Below the pieces are notes generated by a model. That model searched no databases. It saw only the letters and a list, made by a program, of their open reading frames with translations, and was not told where the DNA came from. Source: Pandoraea horticolens (GTDB lineage: Bacteria; Pseudomonadota; Gammaproteobacteria; Burkholderiales; Burkholderiaceae). Taken from it: DNA of 64,000 nucleotides. Shown in pieces: positions 9,683-20,621 of this stretch. The stretch is taken from NCBI RefSeq assembly GCF_902459555.1, contig NZ_CABPSM010000008.1:1-64000 (forward strand), given 5' to 3'. The position numbers were made by a program, and so were the translations under genes. Position 1 is the first letter of the stretch. Every line of letters starts with the position of its first letter.

Positions 9683-9709
9683 GGTTCGAACACCGTGCGC
9701 CTTCCCGGC

Positions 9710-10084
9710 TCAGTGCAGGGTGCGCGGCATGGTGAGCGCGAACTCGGCGACGGGCGCTTCGAAGCGCGTGCCGTCCTCGGCCACGCAGAAGTACTCGCCG
9801 CGCATGGTGCCGACCGGCGTGGCGACCATCGCCCAGCTCGTGTACTCGAATTGCTCACCGGGTTGCAGGAACGGCTGATGGCCGATCACGCCCAGACCGT
9901 TGACTTCCTGCACATGGTTGTCGCCGTCGGTGATCACCCAGTGACGCGAGATCAGTTGGGCCGGCACTTCCCCGCTGTTGCGAATCGTGATCGTGTAGGC
10001 AAAAGCGAATTGCCGACGGTCCGGTTCCGATTGCTCCGGGAGGTATTGCGGGCGCACCGTGACGGTAAATTCATACTGGCTCAT
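9710..10084 (-). CDS. apaG: ApaG (Co2+/Mg2+ efflux-associated protein)
   Basis: This 124-residue single-domain ApaG/DUF525 protein has the immunoglobulin-like segments YTITIRNSG, RHWVITDGDNHVQEV, GLGVIGHQPFLQPGE and GTMRGEYFC. The family was linked to cobalt resistance and magnesium efflux in Salmonella; its biochemical role is unsettled. The start MSQYEFTV at 10084 has AGGAAC upstream; a longer in-frame start at 10255 is not supported. mltA lies downstream on the same strand. Confidence 0.9.
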   Translation of the reverse strand: MSQYEFTVTVRPQYLPEQSEPDRRQFAFAYTITIRNSGEVPAQLISRHWVITDGDNHVQEVNGLGVIGHQPFLQPGEQFEYTSWAMVATPVGTMRGEYFCVAEDGTRFEAPVAEFALTMPRTLH

Positions 10085-10351
10085 CGGGTGTTCCTGTTGC
10101 GCATGGTGCTCTCTGATGACGTTCTGGTCTGACAGCGCTGCGCTGCCTAAGGTGTCACGATGCCTGCTACCGGCATCGTGACGGACGTGCGGCACAGGCG
10201 CCATCCCGTTTTGCAAGGCATTCTGCGGCAAGTCGTCGCGGGTCGCAACCGGCAAACATGCCGCAAAGGCGCCCGCACATTCAGCTCACTACGGGCAGGG
10301 GTCATGCGAAAGCTTTAAAATATCGCTTTTGACGCCATTCCCTGTCCCGCC

Positions 10352-11032
10352 ATGACGCAATTCTGTATCGCCCCCAGCATCCTGTCCGCCGACTTTGCCC
10401 GGCTGGGCGAAGAGGTCCGTAACGTTGTGGCGGCTGGCGCCGACTGGATTCACTTTGACGTGATGGACAACCATTACGTTCCCAACCTGACCATCGGCCC
10501 GATGGTGTGCGAGGCGATCCGCCCGCACGTGGACGTGCCCATCGACGTACATCTGATGGTACGCCCGGTCGACCGCATCGTGCCCGACTTCGCCAAAGCC
10601 GGCGCCAACCTGATCACTTTTCACCCGGAAGCCTCGGAACACGTCGACCGCACGCTGAGCCTGATTCGTGACAACGGCTGCAAGGCCGGCCTCGTGTTCA
10701 ATCCCGGCACGCCGCTGCACTATCTCGATCACGTGATGGATCGTCTCGACATGGTGCTCGTCATGTCGGTGAACCCCGGCTTCGGCGGTCAGTCGTTCAT
10801 TCCCGAGGCACTCAACAAGCTGCGTGCCGTGCGCGCGCGCATCGACGCCTACACGGCCGAGACCGGCCGCGAGATCCGTCTGGAAATCGATGGCGGCGTC
10901 AAGGTCGACAACATCGCCGAAATCGCCGCCGCCGGCGCCGACACATTCGTGGCCGGTTCGGCGATCTTCGGCAAACCCGACTACAAGGCGGTGATCGACC
11001 AGATGCGCGCCCAACTGGCGAACGTGGCATGA
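10352..11032 (+). CDS. rpe: Ribulose-phosphate 3-epimerase
   Basis: This 226-residue TIM-barrel epimerase begins [16 protein letters not shown] and shows [32 protein letters not shown] and [11 protein letters not shown], which hold the metal ligands and catalytic aspartates. It interconverts ribulose 5-phosphate and xylulose 5-phosphate in the pentose phosphate pathway. It overlaps gph by 4 bp (ATGA), so the two are co-translated. rpe-gph-trpE is the common order in Burkholderiaceae. Confidence 0.95.
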   Translation: MTQFCIAPSILSADFARLGEEVRNVVAAGADWIHFDVMDNHYVPNLTIGPMVCEAIRPHVDVPIDVHLMVRPVDRIVPDFAKAGANLITFHPEASEHVDRTLSLIRDNGCKAGLVFNPGTPLHYLDHVMDRLDMVLVMSVNPGFGGQSFIPEALNKLRAVRARIDAYTAETGREIRLEIDGGVKVDNIAEIAAAGADTFVAGSAIFGKPDYKAVIDQMRAQLANVA

Positions 11033-11745
11033 CCCATACCGCCTCTCTCCAACTGGACGGCATCCGCGCAGTGCTGATCGACCTCGACGGCACGCTCGTC
11101 GACACGGCAGGTGACTTCGGCGTGGCGCTCAATGCCATGCTGGCCGATCTGGGTGCTGCGCCCGTACCGACCGAGCGTCTGATGACGTTTGTCGGCAAAG
11201 GCACGGCCAATCTGGTACGCAAGACCCTCGCCGAGCGGTTCGCCGCGCCCGAAATCGACAGCCTGTTCGACCGTGCGCAAGACAAGTACGAAGCCGTCTA
11301 CACGTCGATCAACGGCAAGCACACGGCGCTCTACCCGGAAGTGCGCGAAGGGCTGGCGGCCTTGCGCGACGCCGGTCTGCCGGTGGCGTGCATCACCAAC
11401 AAGCAACACCGCTTTGCCGTGACGCTGCTCGAGCACTACGGCCTGTCCGATCAGTTCGACCTTGTGTACGGTGGCGATTCGTGGCCCAAGCGCAAGCCCG
11501 ACCCGATGCCGCTCGTCAAAGCCTGCGAAGCGTTCGGCGTATCGCCGGCGCAAGCCGTGCTGGTCGGCGACTCGGGCAACGACGCGCTAGCCGCCCGCGC
11601 AGCGGGTTGCCGGTCGCTCACGGTGCCGTATGGCTACAACCATGGCGAATCTGTACAAACGATCGACACGGATGGTATAGTCGCCTCAATTCTGGGCGCC
11701 GCCCGGGCCATTCTGCCCAAGGCAACGCCCGCGCTGGCGAGTTGA
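11029..11745 (+). CDS. gph: Phosphoglycolate phosphatase
   Basis: This 238-residue HAD-superfamily phosphatase has motif [15 protein letters not shown], motif II in CITNK, the motif III lysine in WPKRKPDP and motif [18 protein letters not shown]. It dephosphorylates 2-phosphoglycolate. It starts inside the rpe stop codon (4-bp overlap). A TGGTATAGT extended -10 near 11673 inside its 3' end may be the promoter of the trpE leader. Confidence 0.92.
   Translation: MTHTASLQLDGIRAVLIDLDGTLVDTAGDFGVALNAMLADLGAAPVPTERLMTFVGKGTANLVRKTLAERFAAPEIDSLFDRAQDKYEAVYTSINGKHTALYPEVREGLAALRDAGLPVACITNKQHRFAVTLLEHYGLSDQFDLVYGGDSWPKRKPDPMPLVKACEAFGVSPAQAVLVGDSGNDALAARAAGCRSLTVPYGYNHGESVQTIDTDGIVASILGAARAILPKATPALAS
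11673..11681 (+). promoter_or_regulatory. Possible extended -10 promoter for the trpE leader
   Basis: TG-G-TATAGT matches an extended -10 hexamer and lies about 96 bases before the leader-peptide ATG at 11777, within the 3' end of gph. No good -35 is visible. This is a candidate only. Confidence 0.35.
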
Positions 11746-11776
11746 ATTCGCCGTCTTCCACACTGCATTCAAGCGC

Positions 11777-11851
11777 ATGTTCCTGAACAAGAAACGGAGT
11801 CTTAGCGTGATCGACCGGGGGGCCTGGCCCTGGCGACGCTGGTCCTGCTGA
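11777..11851 (+). CDS. Candidate trp leader peptide (trpL-like) upstream of trpE
   Basis: A 24-codon frame ends GAWPWRRWSC and stop, with three Trp codons within six codons (11825-11842). An internal GTG at 11807 has GGAG at a proper distance and may be the real start, giving 14 codons. Clusters of Trp codons in a short frame before trpE are the mark of ribosome-mediated attenuation. The next ~280 bases can fold (for example TGCTGAA 11846-11852 with TTCAGCA 11892-11898), but I see no GC-rich hairpin with a U tract, so the mechanism is open. Confidence 0.6.
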   Translation: MFLNKKRSLSVIDRGAWPWRRWSC

Positions 11852-12133
11852 ACCCTTCCCAAAGGGGTGGCCGGGACCGCTGGAGTTCGTCTTCAGCAAC
11901 CCGTTTCTTGCATCGTTGTTGTTCCCAAGAAGTGACACATCGGCACGCCGTTTCGCACGGCGCGCGGGTTCGCCGAGACGCGGTAATCGTCGTCGCATCG
12001 CAGGTGCGCGCGCGTTCGCCGTGACCCGGTGTGGGTCAGCACATCCACCCCGACACGACTCAGGTATTCTCAACGCCAATCCACGCCGATTCTGCGGGAC
12101 TACCCGCCGGCAAACTTGCAGGCAGAGTGCAAC
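11852..12133 (+). promoter_or_regulatory. Untranslated leader between trp leader peptide and trpE
   Basis: These 282 bases hold no gene. Visible foldbacks are CCCTT/AAGGG near 11853-11867, TGCTGAA (overlapping the leader stop) with TTCAGCA at 11892, CAGCAAC with GTTGTTG, and CGCCGT/ACGGCG near 11948-11964. The length and the alternative pairings fit a regulatory leader; none is a canonical intrinsic terminator. Confidence 0.4.
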
Positions 12134-13639
12134 ATGACCGAACTCGAATTCAAATCGCTGGCCAATCAAGGCTTCAACCGCATTCCGCTGATCGCCGAGG
12201 CTTTCGCCGATCTCGACACCCCACTCTCGTTGTATCTCAAGCTGGCGCTGGGCGACCGGCGTGGCGCGAACACCTTCCTGCTCGAGTCAGTCGTCGGCGG
12301 CGAGCGCTTCGGCCGCTACTCGTTCATCGGCCTGTCCGCACGCACGCTGCTGCGCAGCTTCGGTCCGAAAACCGAGGTCGTGCGCGACGGCGCCGTCGTC
12401 GAGACGCACCACGGCGATCCACTCGAATTCATCACCCAGTTCCAAGCGCGCTTCAAAGTGGCGCTGCGCCCCGGCATGCCGCGTTTTTGCGGTGGCCTGG
12501 CCGGCTACTTCGGCTACGACGCCGTGCGCTACATCGAGAAGAAGCTCGCGCACACCACGCCGCGCGACGATCTGAACCTGCCCGACATTCAGTTGCTGCT
12601 CACGGAAGAACTGGCCGTGATCGACAACCTGACCGGCAAGCTCTACCTCATCATTTACGCCGACCCCACACAGCCGGAAGCGTATTCGAAGGCGCGCCTG
12701 CGTCTGCGCGAGTTGCGCGCTCGCCTGAAGGCGCCGGTTGATGCCCCCGTCACGTCCGGCAGCGTGCGCACCGAAACCTTCCGCGAGTTCGCCAAGCCGG
12801 ATTACCTCGCGGCAGTTGCGAAGGCCAAGGAAGCCATCGAAGCCGGCGAACTGATGCAAGTGCAAGTCGGCCAGCGTCTCATCAAGCCGTATCGCGACGC
12901 CCCGCTGTCGCTCTACCGTGCGCTGCGCTCGCTCAACCCGTCGCCGTACATGTATTTCTATAACTTCGGCGATTTTCAGGTGGTCGGCGCATCGCCCGAA
13001 ATTCTCGTGCGTCAGGAGCGTCGCCAGACACCCGACGGCGAGCACGAAATCGTCACGATTCGCCCGCTGGCCGGCACGCGCCCGCGTGGCGCCACGCCCG
13101 AGCGCGATGCGGAACTAGCCACCGAATTGCTTTGCGATCCGAAAGAAATTGCCGAGCACGTCATGCTCATCGATCTGGCACGCAACGACGTGGGCCGCAT
13201 TGCACAGACGGGCACCGTCGAAGTCACCGACAAGATGGTCATCGAGAAGTACTCACATGTGCAGCACATTGTGAGTTCGGTGGAAGGCCGTCTGCAACCG
13301 GGACTGTCCAACATCGACGTGCTGCGCGCCACGTTCCCGGCCGGCACGCTCACCGGCGCGCCGAAAGTTCGCGCCATGGAACTGATCGACGAACTCGAGC
13401 CGGTCAAGCGCGGCCTGTACGGCGGCGCCGTGGGCTATCTGTCGTTCGGCGGCGAAATGGATGTCGCCATCGCGATTCGTACCGGCGTCATCAAGGACGG
13501 CAATCTGTATGTGCAAGCCGCTGCCGGTATTGTGGCCGACTCGGTGCCCGAATCCGAATGGCAAGAAACGGAAAACAAGGCCCGCGCCGTGCTGCGTGCG
13601 GCCGAACAGGTGCAGGATGGTCTCGACGCCGAGTCCTGA
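12134..13639 (+). CDS. trpE: Anthranilate synthase component I
   Basis: This 501-residue chorismate-binding enzyme makes anthranilate from chorismate with ammonia delivered by TrpG. It begins with the TrpE N-terminal domain; the catalytic domain shows EAGELMQVQVGQR, IRPLAGTRPRGATPERD, LIDLARNDVGRIA, HIVSSVEG and TFPAGTLTGAPKVRAMELID. The ATG at 12134 matches the family start. It is followed by its own terminator, and its partner trpG lies 15.6 kb away, unlike the usual adjacent trpE-trpG-trpD-trpC arrangement in the family. Confidence 0.95.
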   Translation: MTELEFKSLANQGFNRIPLIAEAFADLDTPLSLYLKLALGDRRGANTFLLESVVGGERFGRYSFIGLSARTLLRSFGPKTEVVRDGAVVETHHGDPLEFITQFQARFKVALRPGMPRFCGGLAGYFGYDAVRYIEKKLAHTTPRDDLNLPDIQLLLTEELAVIDNLTGKLYLIIYADPTQPEAYSKARLRLRELRARLKAPVDAPVTSGSVRTETFREFAKPDYLAAVAKAKEAIEAGELMQVQVGQRLIKPYRDAPLSLYRALRSLNPSPYMYFYNFGDFQVVGASPEILVRQERRQTPDGEHEIVTIRPLAGTRPRGATPERDAELATELLCDPKEIAEHVMLIDLARNDVGRIAQTGTVEVTDKMVIEKYSHVQHIVSSVEGRLQPGLSNIDVLRATFPAGTLTGAPKVRAMELIDELEPVKRGLYGGAVGYLSFGGEMDVAIAIRTGVIKDGNLYVQAAAGIVADSVPESEWQETENKARAVLRAAEQVQDGLDAES

Positions 13640-13752
13640 TCCGGCGCGGCGCACCATCCACGTCTCGCGCCGCCGCACCAAGGTGACGCACGCCGCGGCT
13701 TGAAACGCCCACGCGTTCCCTATATTGCATTGGCGTGACATCGACATTCTCA

Positions 13753-13788
13753 GGGCCCTGAATCGAATCTCTACTCGATTCGGGGCCC
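13753..13788 (+). terminator. Terminator after trpE
   Basis: GGGCCCTGAATCGA pairs with TCGATTCGGGGCCC across an 8-nt loop and is followed by TTGTTG. It closes the rpe-gph-trpE unit. The remaining bases up to 13892 hold only the leader of the next operon. Confidence 0.75.
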
Positions 13789-13892
13789 TTGTTGATTTAG
13801 CACAACCGTTCGCTTTTTTTCGACGCCTCCGGTATACGCCAATTGACGTCACCACGCTATAGTTAATCGTCCGTCGGGAGGTCGAAGCTTCT

Positions 13893-15470
13893 ATGGCGAA
13901 ATCATGTATTTCACCTATGCGTTCCGGCGTCGCAAACTCCTTTGCGATTGCTGCGATAGCCGCACTTGTCACTACCCTGCTTAGCGGTTGTCTTTCGATG
14001 GCGCCGACTTATGAGCGCCCTGCGGCCCCGGTGGCCGATGTGTGGACACCCGATGTCAGCACATCCCCCGCCACCGCGGCGGTGCAGTCTGCGTCCATGC
14101 TCGATTGGCGAGAATATTTCGTCGATCCGCAGTTGCGCACGCTCATCGAAACCGCGTTGACCAACAATCGCGATCTGCGCGTCGCACTTGCTCGTGTCGA
14201 ACAGGCGCGAGCGGCCTATGGCATTCAACGCGCCGATCTGTTTCCGTCGCTGGGTGGCGGCGCGAGCGAGACACGTCAGCGGGTACCCGGCGATTTGAGC
14301 CTCACCGGCAAGCCCTATGTCAGCAGCCAATATCAGGTCGGCCTCGGCCTGTCGACGTGGGAGCTGGACTTCTGGGGCCGGATTCGCAACCTGAAGGATG
14401 CCGCGCTCGACGAATATTTGGCTTCCGATGCGTCTCGCCGCGCCCTCGAACTGAGCCTGATCTCGCAAGTCGCACAGACGTGGTTGAACCTGCGCGAGTT
14501 AGACGAACGCATTGCCCTGGCGCAGCAAACGGTCGACAGCCGCGCCGAGTCGCTGCGTATCTTCACGCGTCGCGAGCAGGTCGGCTCGACGTCGAAGCTC
14601 GATCTCACCGAAGTCACCACCCTCTGGCAGCAAGCGCGTGCGCTCGTCACGCAACTCCAGCAACAACGCGCCGCGCAGGCCCACACGTTGCAAGTGCTGG
14701 TGGGCGCACCGATCGACACCTCGCCGCTGGCGCTCGACCACACGGCCGACGACGCCCGCCTGATGCGCGATCTCCAGCCCGGCCTGCCGTCGTCGTTGCT
14801 CGAAGACCGGCCGGACATCATGGCTGCCGAGTATCAATTGCGCGCCGCTCACGCGAACATCGGTGCGGCACGCGCGGCCTTCTTCCCGCAGATCACGCTC
14901 ACCGGCTCGGTCGGCACGGCAAGCAGCGCGCTCGACGGTTTGTTCACCGCCGGCAGCGCCGCGTGGGCGTTCACGCCGAGCATCAATATCCCGATCTTCC
15001 AGGGCGGACGCCTCGTGAACAACCTCGATCTCGCCGAAGCCCGTCGCGTCGAGTCCGTTGCGAACTACGAGAAGACGATTCAGGAGGCATTCCGCGATGT
15101 CGCCGATGCCCTGAGCGCGCGCCGCTGGCTGGCCGATCAGGTCACGATCCTGCAAGCCACGCAGGATGCCCAGGCCGAGCGCGCACGGCTCGCGAAGCTG
15201 CGTTACGACCACGGCGCGGCGGCGTTCCTCGAAGTGCTCGACGCCCAGCGCGATCTCCTCGCCATCGAACAACAAACGGTGCAGACGCGTCGCGCGCTGC
15301 TCTCCGCGCGCGTATCGCTCTACACGGCGCTCGGGGGCGGCAGCCGCCTCATGCCCGCAGCCGACGCCCCCGGTGGACCGTTCGCCCGCACGCCTCGCGT
15401 CGTCGAGCCATCGCCGCCCGGCGCGGTTGGCGCAGCGAGTCCGGCGAACGTCGCACCGGCCGTCCAATAA
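13893..15470 (+). CDS. Efflux outer-membrane lipoprotein, NodT/OprM family
   Basis: This 525-residue TolC-type outer-membrane factor has a signal peptide with lipobox LLSGC. Two OEP repeats follow, including [23 protein letters not shown]-type helices, RIQR-like [14 protein letters not shown], and in the second half [34 protein letters not shown], a strongly conserved family block (given here only by name and position near residues 307-345). It would form the outer-membrane channel of a tripartite exporter with the three genes downstream. GGGAGG lies 12 bases before the ATG; Met9 is an alternative start. An Ala/Pro-rich tail ends the protein. Confidence 0.9.
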   Translation: MAKSCISPMRSGVANSFAIAAIAALVTTLLSGCLSMAPTYERPAAPVADVWTPDVSTSPATAAVQSASMLDWREYFVDPQLRTLIETALTNNRDLRVALARVEQARAAYGIQRADLFPSLGGGASETRQRVPGDLSLTGKPYVSSQYQVGLGLSTWELDFWGRIRNLKDAALDEYLASDASRRALELSLISQVAQTWLNLRELDERIALAQQTVDSRAESLRIFTRREQVGSTSKLDLTEVTTLWQQARALVTQLQQQRAAQAHTLQVLVGAPIDTSPLALDHTADDARLMRDLQPGLPSSLLEDRPDIMAAEYQLRAAHANIGAARAAFFPQITLTGSVGTASSALDGLFTAGSAAWAFTPSINIPIFQGGRLVNNLDLAEARRVESVANYEKTIQEAFRDVADALSARRWLADQVTILQATQDAQAERARLAKLRYDHGAAAFLEVLDAQRDLLAIEQQTVQTRRALLSARVSLYTALGGGSRLMPAADAPGGPFARTPRVVEPSPPGAVGAASPANVAPAVQ

Positions 15471-15486
15471 AGTCAAAGGGCTAAAC

Positions 15487-16560
15487 ATGACGCTTCCCAA
15501 CGCCAAGAAACTGGTTCCTGCACTGATCGTGCTAGCGGTCGTCGGGCTGGGTTGGTACGGATGGAAAACCTATAACCACACGGGCCCCGGCGCCGGCTTT
15601 ACGAGCGGCAACGGCCGCATCGAAGCCACCGAGGTCGACGTGGCCACCAAGCTCGCGGGACGTGTCGAAGCCATCTACGTTCGGGAGGGCGATTTCGTGA
15701 AGGCGGGTCAGGTACTCGCCAAGATGCAGATCGACACGCTCAACGCGCAGCGCGACGAAGCCCGCGCGCAGTATCAGCAGGCCGTGACCAACGTCGCGGC
15801 GATTCAGGCGCAGGCGGCAGCAAGGTTATCCGACAAAGCGACGGCCGAAGCCAATGTCGCCGCACGCGAGGCCGAACTCGACGCGGCCCAACGCAGGTTG
15901 TCGCGCTCGGAAACGCTATCGAAGGAGGGCGCCTCGTCGGTGCAGGAACTGGACGACGACCGTGCGCGGGTTCGCAGCACACGCGCCGCCGTTACCGCCG
16001 CGCGCGCGCAGGTGGCGGCCGCGCAGTCTGCGGTCGAAGCTGCCAACGCTCAGGTCACGGGCGCGAAGTCGACGGTCCAGGCCGTGCAGGCCACCGTCAC
16101 TCGCATCGAAGCCGATATCACGGACAGCGAACTCAAGGCGCCGCGCGACGGTCGGGTGCAGTACCGCGTGGCCCAACCGGGTGAGGTGCTTGCGGCGGGC
16201 GGCAAGGTTCTCAATCTCGTCGACCTGTCGGATGTGTACATGACGTTTTTCCTGCCCGAAACGGTGGCCGGGCGTCTGGCCATCGGCGCCGAAGCCCGCA
16301 TCGTTCTCGACGCGGCGCCGCAGTATGTGATTCCCGCGAGCATCTCGTTCGTCTCCAGCACGGCGCAGTTCACGCCCAAGACGGTCGAGACCGAGAGCGA
16401 GCGCCAGAAGCTGATGTTCCGCGTACGCGCTCAGATCGCGCCGGCGTTGCTGCAACAGCATCTGTCGCTGGTGAAGACGGGCCTGCCCGGTGTGACGTGG
16501 GTGAAGACCGATAGCCAGGCAGCCTGGCCTGCCCAGTTGCAGACCAAGCTGCCGCAGTGA
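15487..16560 (+). CDS. HlyD-family periplasmic adaptor (YhiI-like)
   Basis: This 357-residue membrane-fusion protein has one N-terminal membrane segment ([15 protein letters not shown]), a biotinyl-lipoyl domain beginning [19 protein letters not shown], a long Ala/Gln-rich coiled coil of roughly 130 residues and a beta-barrel domain containing [14 protein letters not shown]. It bridges the inner-membrane ABC exporter to the outer-membrane factor. AAAGGG precedes the ATG. It lies 16 bp after the channel gene and 10 bp before the ABC gene, so the operon order is channel, adaptor, ATPase/permease, permease, like E. coli yhiI-rbbA-yhhJ. Confidence 0.9.
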   Translation: MTLPNAKKLVPALIVLAVVGLGWYGWKTYNHTGPGAGFTSGNGRIEATEVDVATKLAGRVEAIYVREGDFVKAGQVLAKMQIDTLNAQRDEARAQYQQAVTNVAAIQAQAAARLSDKATAEANVAAREAELDAAQRRLSRSETLSKEGASSVQELDDDRARVRSTRAAVTAARAQVAAAQSAVEAANAQVTGAKSTVQAVQATVTRIEADITDSELKAPRDGRVQYRVAQPGEVLAAGGKVLNLVDLSDVYMTFFLPETVAGRLAIGAEARIVLDAAPQYVIPASISFVSSTAQFTPKTVETESERQKLMFRVRAQIAPALLQQHLSLVKTGLPGVTWVKTDSQAAWPAQLQTKLPQ

Positions 16561-16570
16561 GCCTCGCATC

Positions 16571-19348
16571 ATGACGGCGCCCCCCTCGCTTTCGTCCTCG
16601 CCGGGCCACGACGTGCCGCCGGTCGTACACATGGCTGGCGTGACGCTGCGTTATGGCCGCAAGACCGTTGCCCTGAACGACGTCAGCATCGACATTCCGG
16701 CCAACGGCATGGTCGGCCTGATCGGGCCGGACGGTGTGGGCAAGTCCACGCTGCTCTCGCTCATTGCGGGGGCGCGAGCGGTGCAGACGGGCACGGTCGA
16801 AGCGCTCGGCGGCAACATGGCGAGTAAGGCCCACCGTGATCTCGTGTGCCCGCGCATCGCCTATATGCCGCAGGGGCTCGGCAGGAATCTCTACCCGACG
16901 CTCTCCGTCGAAGAGAACCTGCAGTTCTTCGCACGCCTGTTCGGCCACGACACCGCCGAGCGTCGCCGCCGCATCGACGACCTCACGCGCAGCACCGGCC
17001 TGTATCCGTTTCTCGATCGGCCGGCGGGCAAGCTCTCGGGCGGCATGAAGCAGAAGCTCGGCCTGTGCTGCGCGCTGATTCACGACCCGGATCTGTTGAT
17101 TCTCGACGAGCCGACGACCGGCGTCGATCCGCTCGCCCGCGCGCAGTTCTGGGATCTGATCGCACGCATTCGCCGGGAGCGACCGGCCATGAGCGTGATC
17201 GTCGCTACTGCCTACATGGACGAAGCGCAGCGCTTCGACTGGCTCGTGGCGATGGACGCGGGCAATGTGCTCGCGACCGGCACGCCGGCCGAGTTGCTGG
17301 CGCGCACGCACTGCGCCACCCTCGAAGCCGCGTTTATCGCGTTGTTGCCGGACGAAGAGAAGATCGGCTATGAACCGGTCTCGATTCCGCCGCTGCACGT
17401 CGACGAGCACACGGAGATCGCCATCGAGGCCAAGCGCCTGACGATGCGTTTCGGCGATTTCGTGGCGGTGGATCACGTGGATTTTCGTATCCGTCGCGGC
17501 GAGATCTTCGGCTTTCTCGGCTCGAACGGCTGCGGCAAGTCGACCACGATGAAGATGCTCACGGGCTTGCTGCAAGCGAGCGAGGGTCAGGCATGGCTGT
17601 TCGGCAACGAAGTCGATCCGAAGGACATCGACACCCGTCGCCGCGTGGGCTATATGTCGCAGGCGTTCTCGCTCTATACCGAGTTGACGGTGCATCAGAA
17701 CCTTGTGCTGCACGCGCGGCTGTTCCACGTACCGGAGGCGGAAGTCGACGCGCGCGTGGCGGAGATGGTGCAACGCTTCGGCCTCGCCGATGAGCTTGAC
17801 GCCCTGCCCGACAGCATTCCGCTGGGCATGCGCCAGCGTCTGTCGCTCGCCGTGGCGATGGTGCACAGACCCGAATTGCTGATTCTCGACGAGCCGACGT
17901 CGGGCGTCGATCCGGTGGCGCGCGACAACTTCTGGCGTCTGCTGGTGGAGTTGTCGCGCCGGGACCGCGTGACGATCTTCATTTCCACGCACTTCATGAA
18001 CGAGGCGGAGCGCTGCGACCGCATTTCGCTGATGCACGCGGGCAAGGTACTTGTGTCCGATCCGCCTGCGAAGATCACGCAAGATAAAGGCGCGGCCACG
18101 CTCGAGCAGGCTTTCATCGAATACCTTGTCGAAGCGGGCGGCGGTAAGGCTGAAACGCCTGGGACGCCCGCGCCGGCGGTGCCCGGCCCCGCGTTCGCCG
18201 AAGCGACGCACGCGCAACACAAGGCGTTCTCGCTCAACCGCATGATCAGCTATCTCTGGCGCGAAACGCTGGAGCTGCAACGCGATCCGGTGCGCGCCAC
18301 ACTCGCGCTGGTTGGCTCGCTCGTGCTGATGCTCGTGATGGGCTACGGCATCAGTCTGGATGTGGAAGATCTGCGCTACGCCGTACTCGACCGCGACCAG
18401 ACCACGCTGAGTCAGAACTACGCGCTCAATATCTCGGGGTCGCGCTACTTCATCGAACAACCCCCGATCACCGATTACGAGGACATGGACAGGCGGCTGC
18501 GCAGCGGCGAACTGTCGCTGGCTATCGAGATTCCACCGGGGTTCGCCCGTGATGTGTCGCACGGCAAGGCCGTGCAGATCGGCGCGTGGATCGACGGCGC
18601 GATGCCGTTACGCGCGGAGACGGTGCAGGGTTACGTGCAGGGCATGCACCAGAACTGGCTGGCCGATGAGGCCCTGCGCCGGCTCGGTATGCGCCTGACG
18701 GCATCGCTCGATATCGTGACGCGCTATCGTTACAACCCCGACGTGAAGAGCCTGCCGGCGATGGTGCCTGCGGTGATTCCACTGCTGTTGCTGATGCTGC
18801 CTGCGATGCTCACGGCGTTGTCCGTGGTACGGGAGAAGGAACTCGGCTCGATCCTGAATCTGTACGTGACCCCGGTAACGCGCACGGAATTCCTGATCGG
18901 CAAGCAGATCCCGTATGTCGCGCTGGCGATGCTGAATTTCCTGCTCATGGCGCTGATCGCCGTGACGCTGTTCGGCGTGCCGATCAAGGGCAGCTTCCTC
19001 ACGCTGACGACCGCCGTCTTCATTTTCAACGTCGTCGCCACCGGCATTGGCCTGCTCGCGTCGACGTTTACCCGCAGCCAGATCGCGGCTTTGTTCTTCA
19101 CGATGATCGGCACGATGATTCCGGCGATCCAGTTCTGTGGAATGCTCACGCCGGTGCCATCGATGGAGGGCTCGGGCCGGCTTATCGGCGAGATCTACCC
19201 GGCGACTTACATGCTCATCATCAGCCGCGGCGTCTTCAACAAGGCGCTCGGGTTTGCCGATCTCGGCAGCGCCTTCTGGCCGATGCTCGTCGCCGTGCCG
19301 GTCATTCTGGGCGTCACGATCCTGATGCTCAAGAAACAGGACAAGTGA
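16571..19348 (+). CDS. RbbA-like ABC protein: two ATPase domains plus ABC-2 permease
   Basis: This 925-residue fusion carries two nucleotide-binding domains and an ABC-2 membrane domain. The first has Walker [10 protein letters not shown] and signature LSGGMKQ; the second has GSNGCGKST, with a degenerate signature LGMRQRLS. Both have LLILDEPT. The C-terminal third holds a periplasmic loop and five or six membrane segments ([17 protein letters not shown] and others). The layout matches RbbA/YhiH, first reported as ribosome-associated but, in this operon context, more likely the ATPase/half-transporter of a drug or macromolecule exporter. It ends in TGATG shared with the next gene. Confidence 0.9.
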   Translation: MTAPPSLSSSPGHDVPPVVHMAGVTLRYGRKTVALNDVSIDIPANGMVGLIGPDGVGKSTLLSLIAGARAVQTGTVEALGGNMASKAHRDLVCPRIAYMPQGLGRNLYPTLSVEENLQFFARLFGHDTAERRRRIDDLTRSTGLYPFLDRPAGKLSGGMKQKLGLCCALIHDPDLLILDEPTTGVDPLARAQFWDLIARIRRERPAMSVIVATAYMDEAQRFDWLVAMDAGNVLATGTPAELLARTHCATLEAAFIALLPDEEKIGYEPVSIPPLHVDEHTEIAIEAKRLTMRFGDFVAVDHVDFRIRRGEIFGFLGSNGCGKSTTMKMLTGLLQASEGQAWLFGNEVDPKDIDTRRRVGYMSQAFSLYTELTVHQNLVLHARLFHVPEAEVDARVAEMVQRFGLADELDALPDSIPLGMRQRLSLAVAMVHRPELLILDEPTSGVDPVARDNFWRLLVELSRRDRVTIFISTHFMNEAERCDRISLMHAGKVLVSDPPAKITQDKGAATLEQAFIEYLVEAGGGKAETPGTPAPAVPGPAFAEATHAQHKAFSLNRMISYLWRETLELQRDPVRATLALVGSLVLMLVMGYGISLDVEDLRYAVLDRDQTTLSQNYALNISGSRYFIEQPPITDYEDMDRRLRSGELSLAIEIPPGFARDVSHGKAVQIGAWIDGAMPLRAETVQGYVQGMHQNWLADEALRRLGMRLTASLDIVTRYRYNPDVKSLPAMVPAVIPLLLLMLPAMLTALSVVREKELGSILNLYVTPVTRTEFLIGKQIPYVALAMLNFLLMALIAVTLFGVPIKGSFLTLTTAVFIFNVVATGIGLLASTFTRSQIAALFFTMIGTMIPAIQFCGMLTPVPSMEGSGRLIGEIYPATYMLIISRGVFNKALGFADLGSAFWPMLVAVPVILGVTILMLKKQDK

Positions 19349-20562
19349 TGACGAGCCCGAGCGCGCCGCAAGCCTCTCCCCCACCAGCGCCACCGGCAAA
19401 GGCCAGCGTCGCGACGCCGCGCCACGCGCATCCGTGGCGGCGGCATCTGGCAAACATCTACCGGCTCGGGGTGAAGGAGCTTTGGAGCCTGGTGCGCGAC
19501 CCGATGATGCTGGTGCTCATCGTCTACACGTTCACGGCGTCGGTGTATTCGGCGGCCACGGCCCAGCCCGATACGCTGCACGTCGCGCCGATCGCCATCG
19601 TGGACGAAGACGTGTCGCCGCTCTCGCAGCGCATCGTCTCGGCCTTCTATCCGCCGCAGTTCACGCTGCCGCGCATGATTACGGCCAATGCCGTCGACCA
19701 GGGAATGGACGAGGGGGCGTACACGTTCGCGCTGAACATTCCGCCAAATTTTCAGCGCGACATTCTGGCGGGACGCACGGCGGAGGTGCAGCTCAATGTC
19801 GACGCGACTCGCATGAGTCAGGCGTTTTCGGGCAGTGGCTATGTGCAACAGATCGTGTCGGCAGAGGTGCGCGAATTCCTTCAACGATACCGGTCGACGC
19901 CGGAATTGCCGGTGGATCTGGCGTTGCGGGTGCGCTTTAACCCGACGCTGGAGCGTGCGTGGTTCGGTGCGTTGATGCAGATCATCAACAACATCACGAT
20001 GCTCTCGATCATTCTCACGGGTGCCGCGCTCATTCGCGAGCGTGAGCACGGCACGATCGAGCATTTGCTGGTCATGCCGGTGACACCGGCCGAGATCATG
20101 CTGGCGAAGGTCTGGTCGATGGGGCTGGTGGTGCTGATCGCGGCAGGCATGTCGCTTTGGCTGATCGTGAGCGGCGCGCTGCATGTGCCGATTGGCGGTT
20201 CGGTGGCGCTGTTCATGCTGGGCGCGACGCTGCATCTGTTCGCCACCACGTCGATGGGCATCTATCTGGCAACGCTCGCCCGCTCGATGCCGCAGTTCGG
20301 TATGTTGATGATTCTGGTACTGCTGCCGCTGCAAATGCTCTCGGGCGGAATCACACCGCGCGAGAGCATGCCGAAGGCGGTGCAAGACGTGATGCTCGCC
20401 GCACCCACGACGCATTTCGTCGAGTTGGGTCAAGCGATCCTGTTCCGTGGCGCCGGCATCGGCGCGGTGTGGGTGCAGTTCGTGGCGCTGACCGTCATCG
20501 GCGCCGTGTTCTTCGCTTTCTCGTTGCGACGTTTTCGCCGCACACTCAGTTCGATGGCGTAA
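19348..20562 (+). CDS. ABC-2 type permease (YhhJ-like)
   Basis: This 404-residue ABC-2 permease has an N-terminal membrane segment (MMLVLIVYTFTASVYSA), a large extracytoplasmic domain and about five further membrane segments, with the family motif EREHGTIEHLLVMPVTPAEIMLAK. It pairs with the permease half of the RbbA-like protein to build the inner-membrane pore. The ATG at 19348 overlaps the previous stop by one base (TGATG); a GTG three bases earlier is also in frame. This is the last gene of the exporter operon. Confidence 0.9.
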   Translation: MTSPSAPQASPPPAPPAKASVATPRHAHPWRRHLANIYRLGVKELWSLVRDPMMLVLIVYTFTASVYSAATAQPDTLHVAPIAIVDEDVSPLSQRIVSAFYPPQFTLPRMITANAVDQGMDEGAYTFALNIPPNFQRDILAGRTAEVQLNVDATRMSQAFSGSGYVQQIVSAEVREFLQRYRSTPELPVDLALRVRFNPTLERAWFGALMQIINNITMLSIILTGAALIREREHGTIEHLLVMPVTPAEIMLAKVWSMGLVVLIAAGMSLWLIVSGALHVPIGGSVALFMLGATLHLFATTSMGIYLATLARSMPQFGMLMILVLLPLQMLSGGITPRESMPKAVQDVMLAAPTTHFVELGQAILFRGAGIGAVWVQFVALTVIGAVFFAFSLRRFRRTLSSMA

Positions 20563-20621
20563 CGCCCTGCGCCCGCGCGCCGTTCGCCAGCCCTGTCTAC
20601 CGGATTTGTGAGGTCATGGCC

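Noticed and set aside
8284-9858. Longer 524-codon form of mltA
   Set aside because: The added 140 residues lack a signal peptide and sit before a clear lipoprotein signal; the start must be at 9432 or 9414.
16370-18562. 730-codon minus-strand open frame opposite the RbbA-like gene
   Set aside because: Rich in His, Arg and Asp as expected for the shadow of a high-GC gene; the plus-strand frame has full ABC domains.
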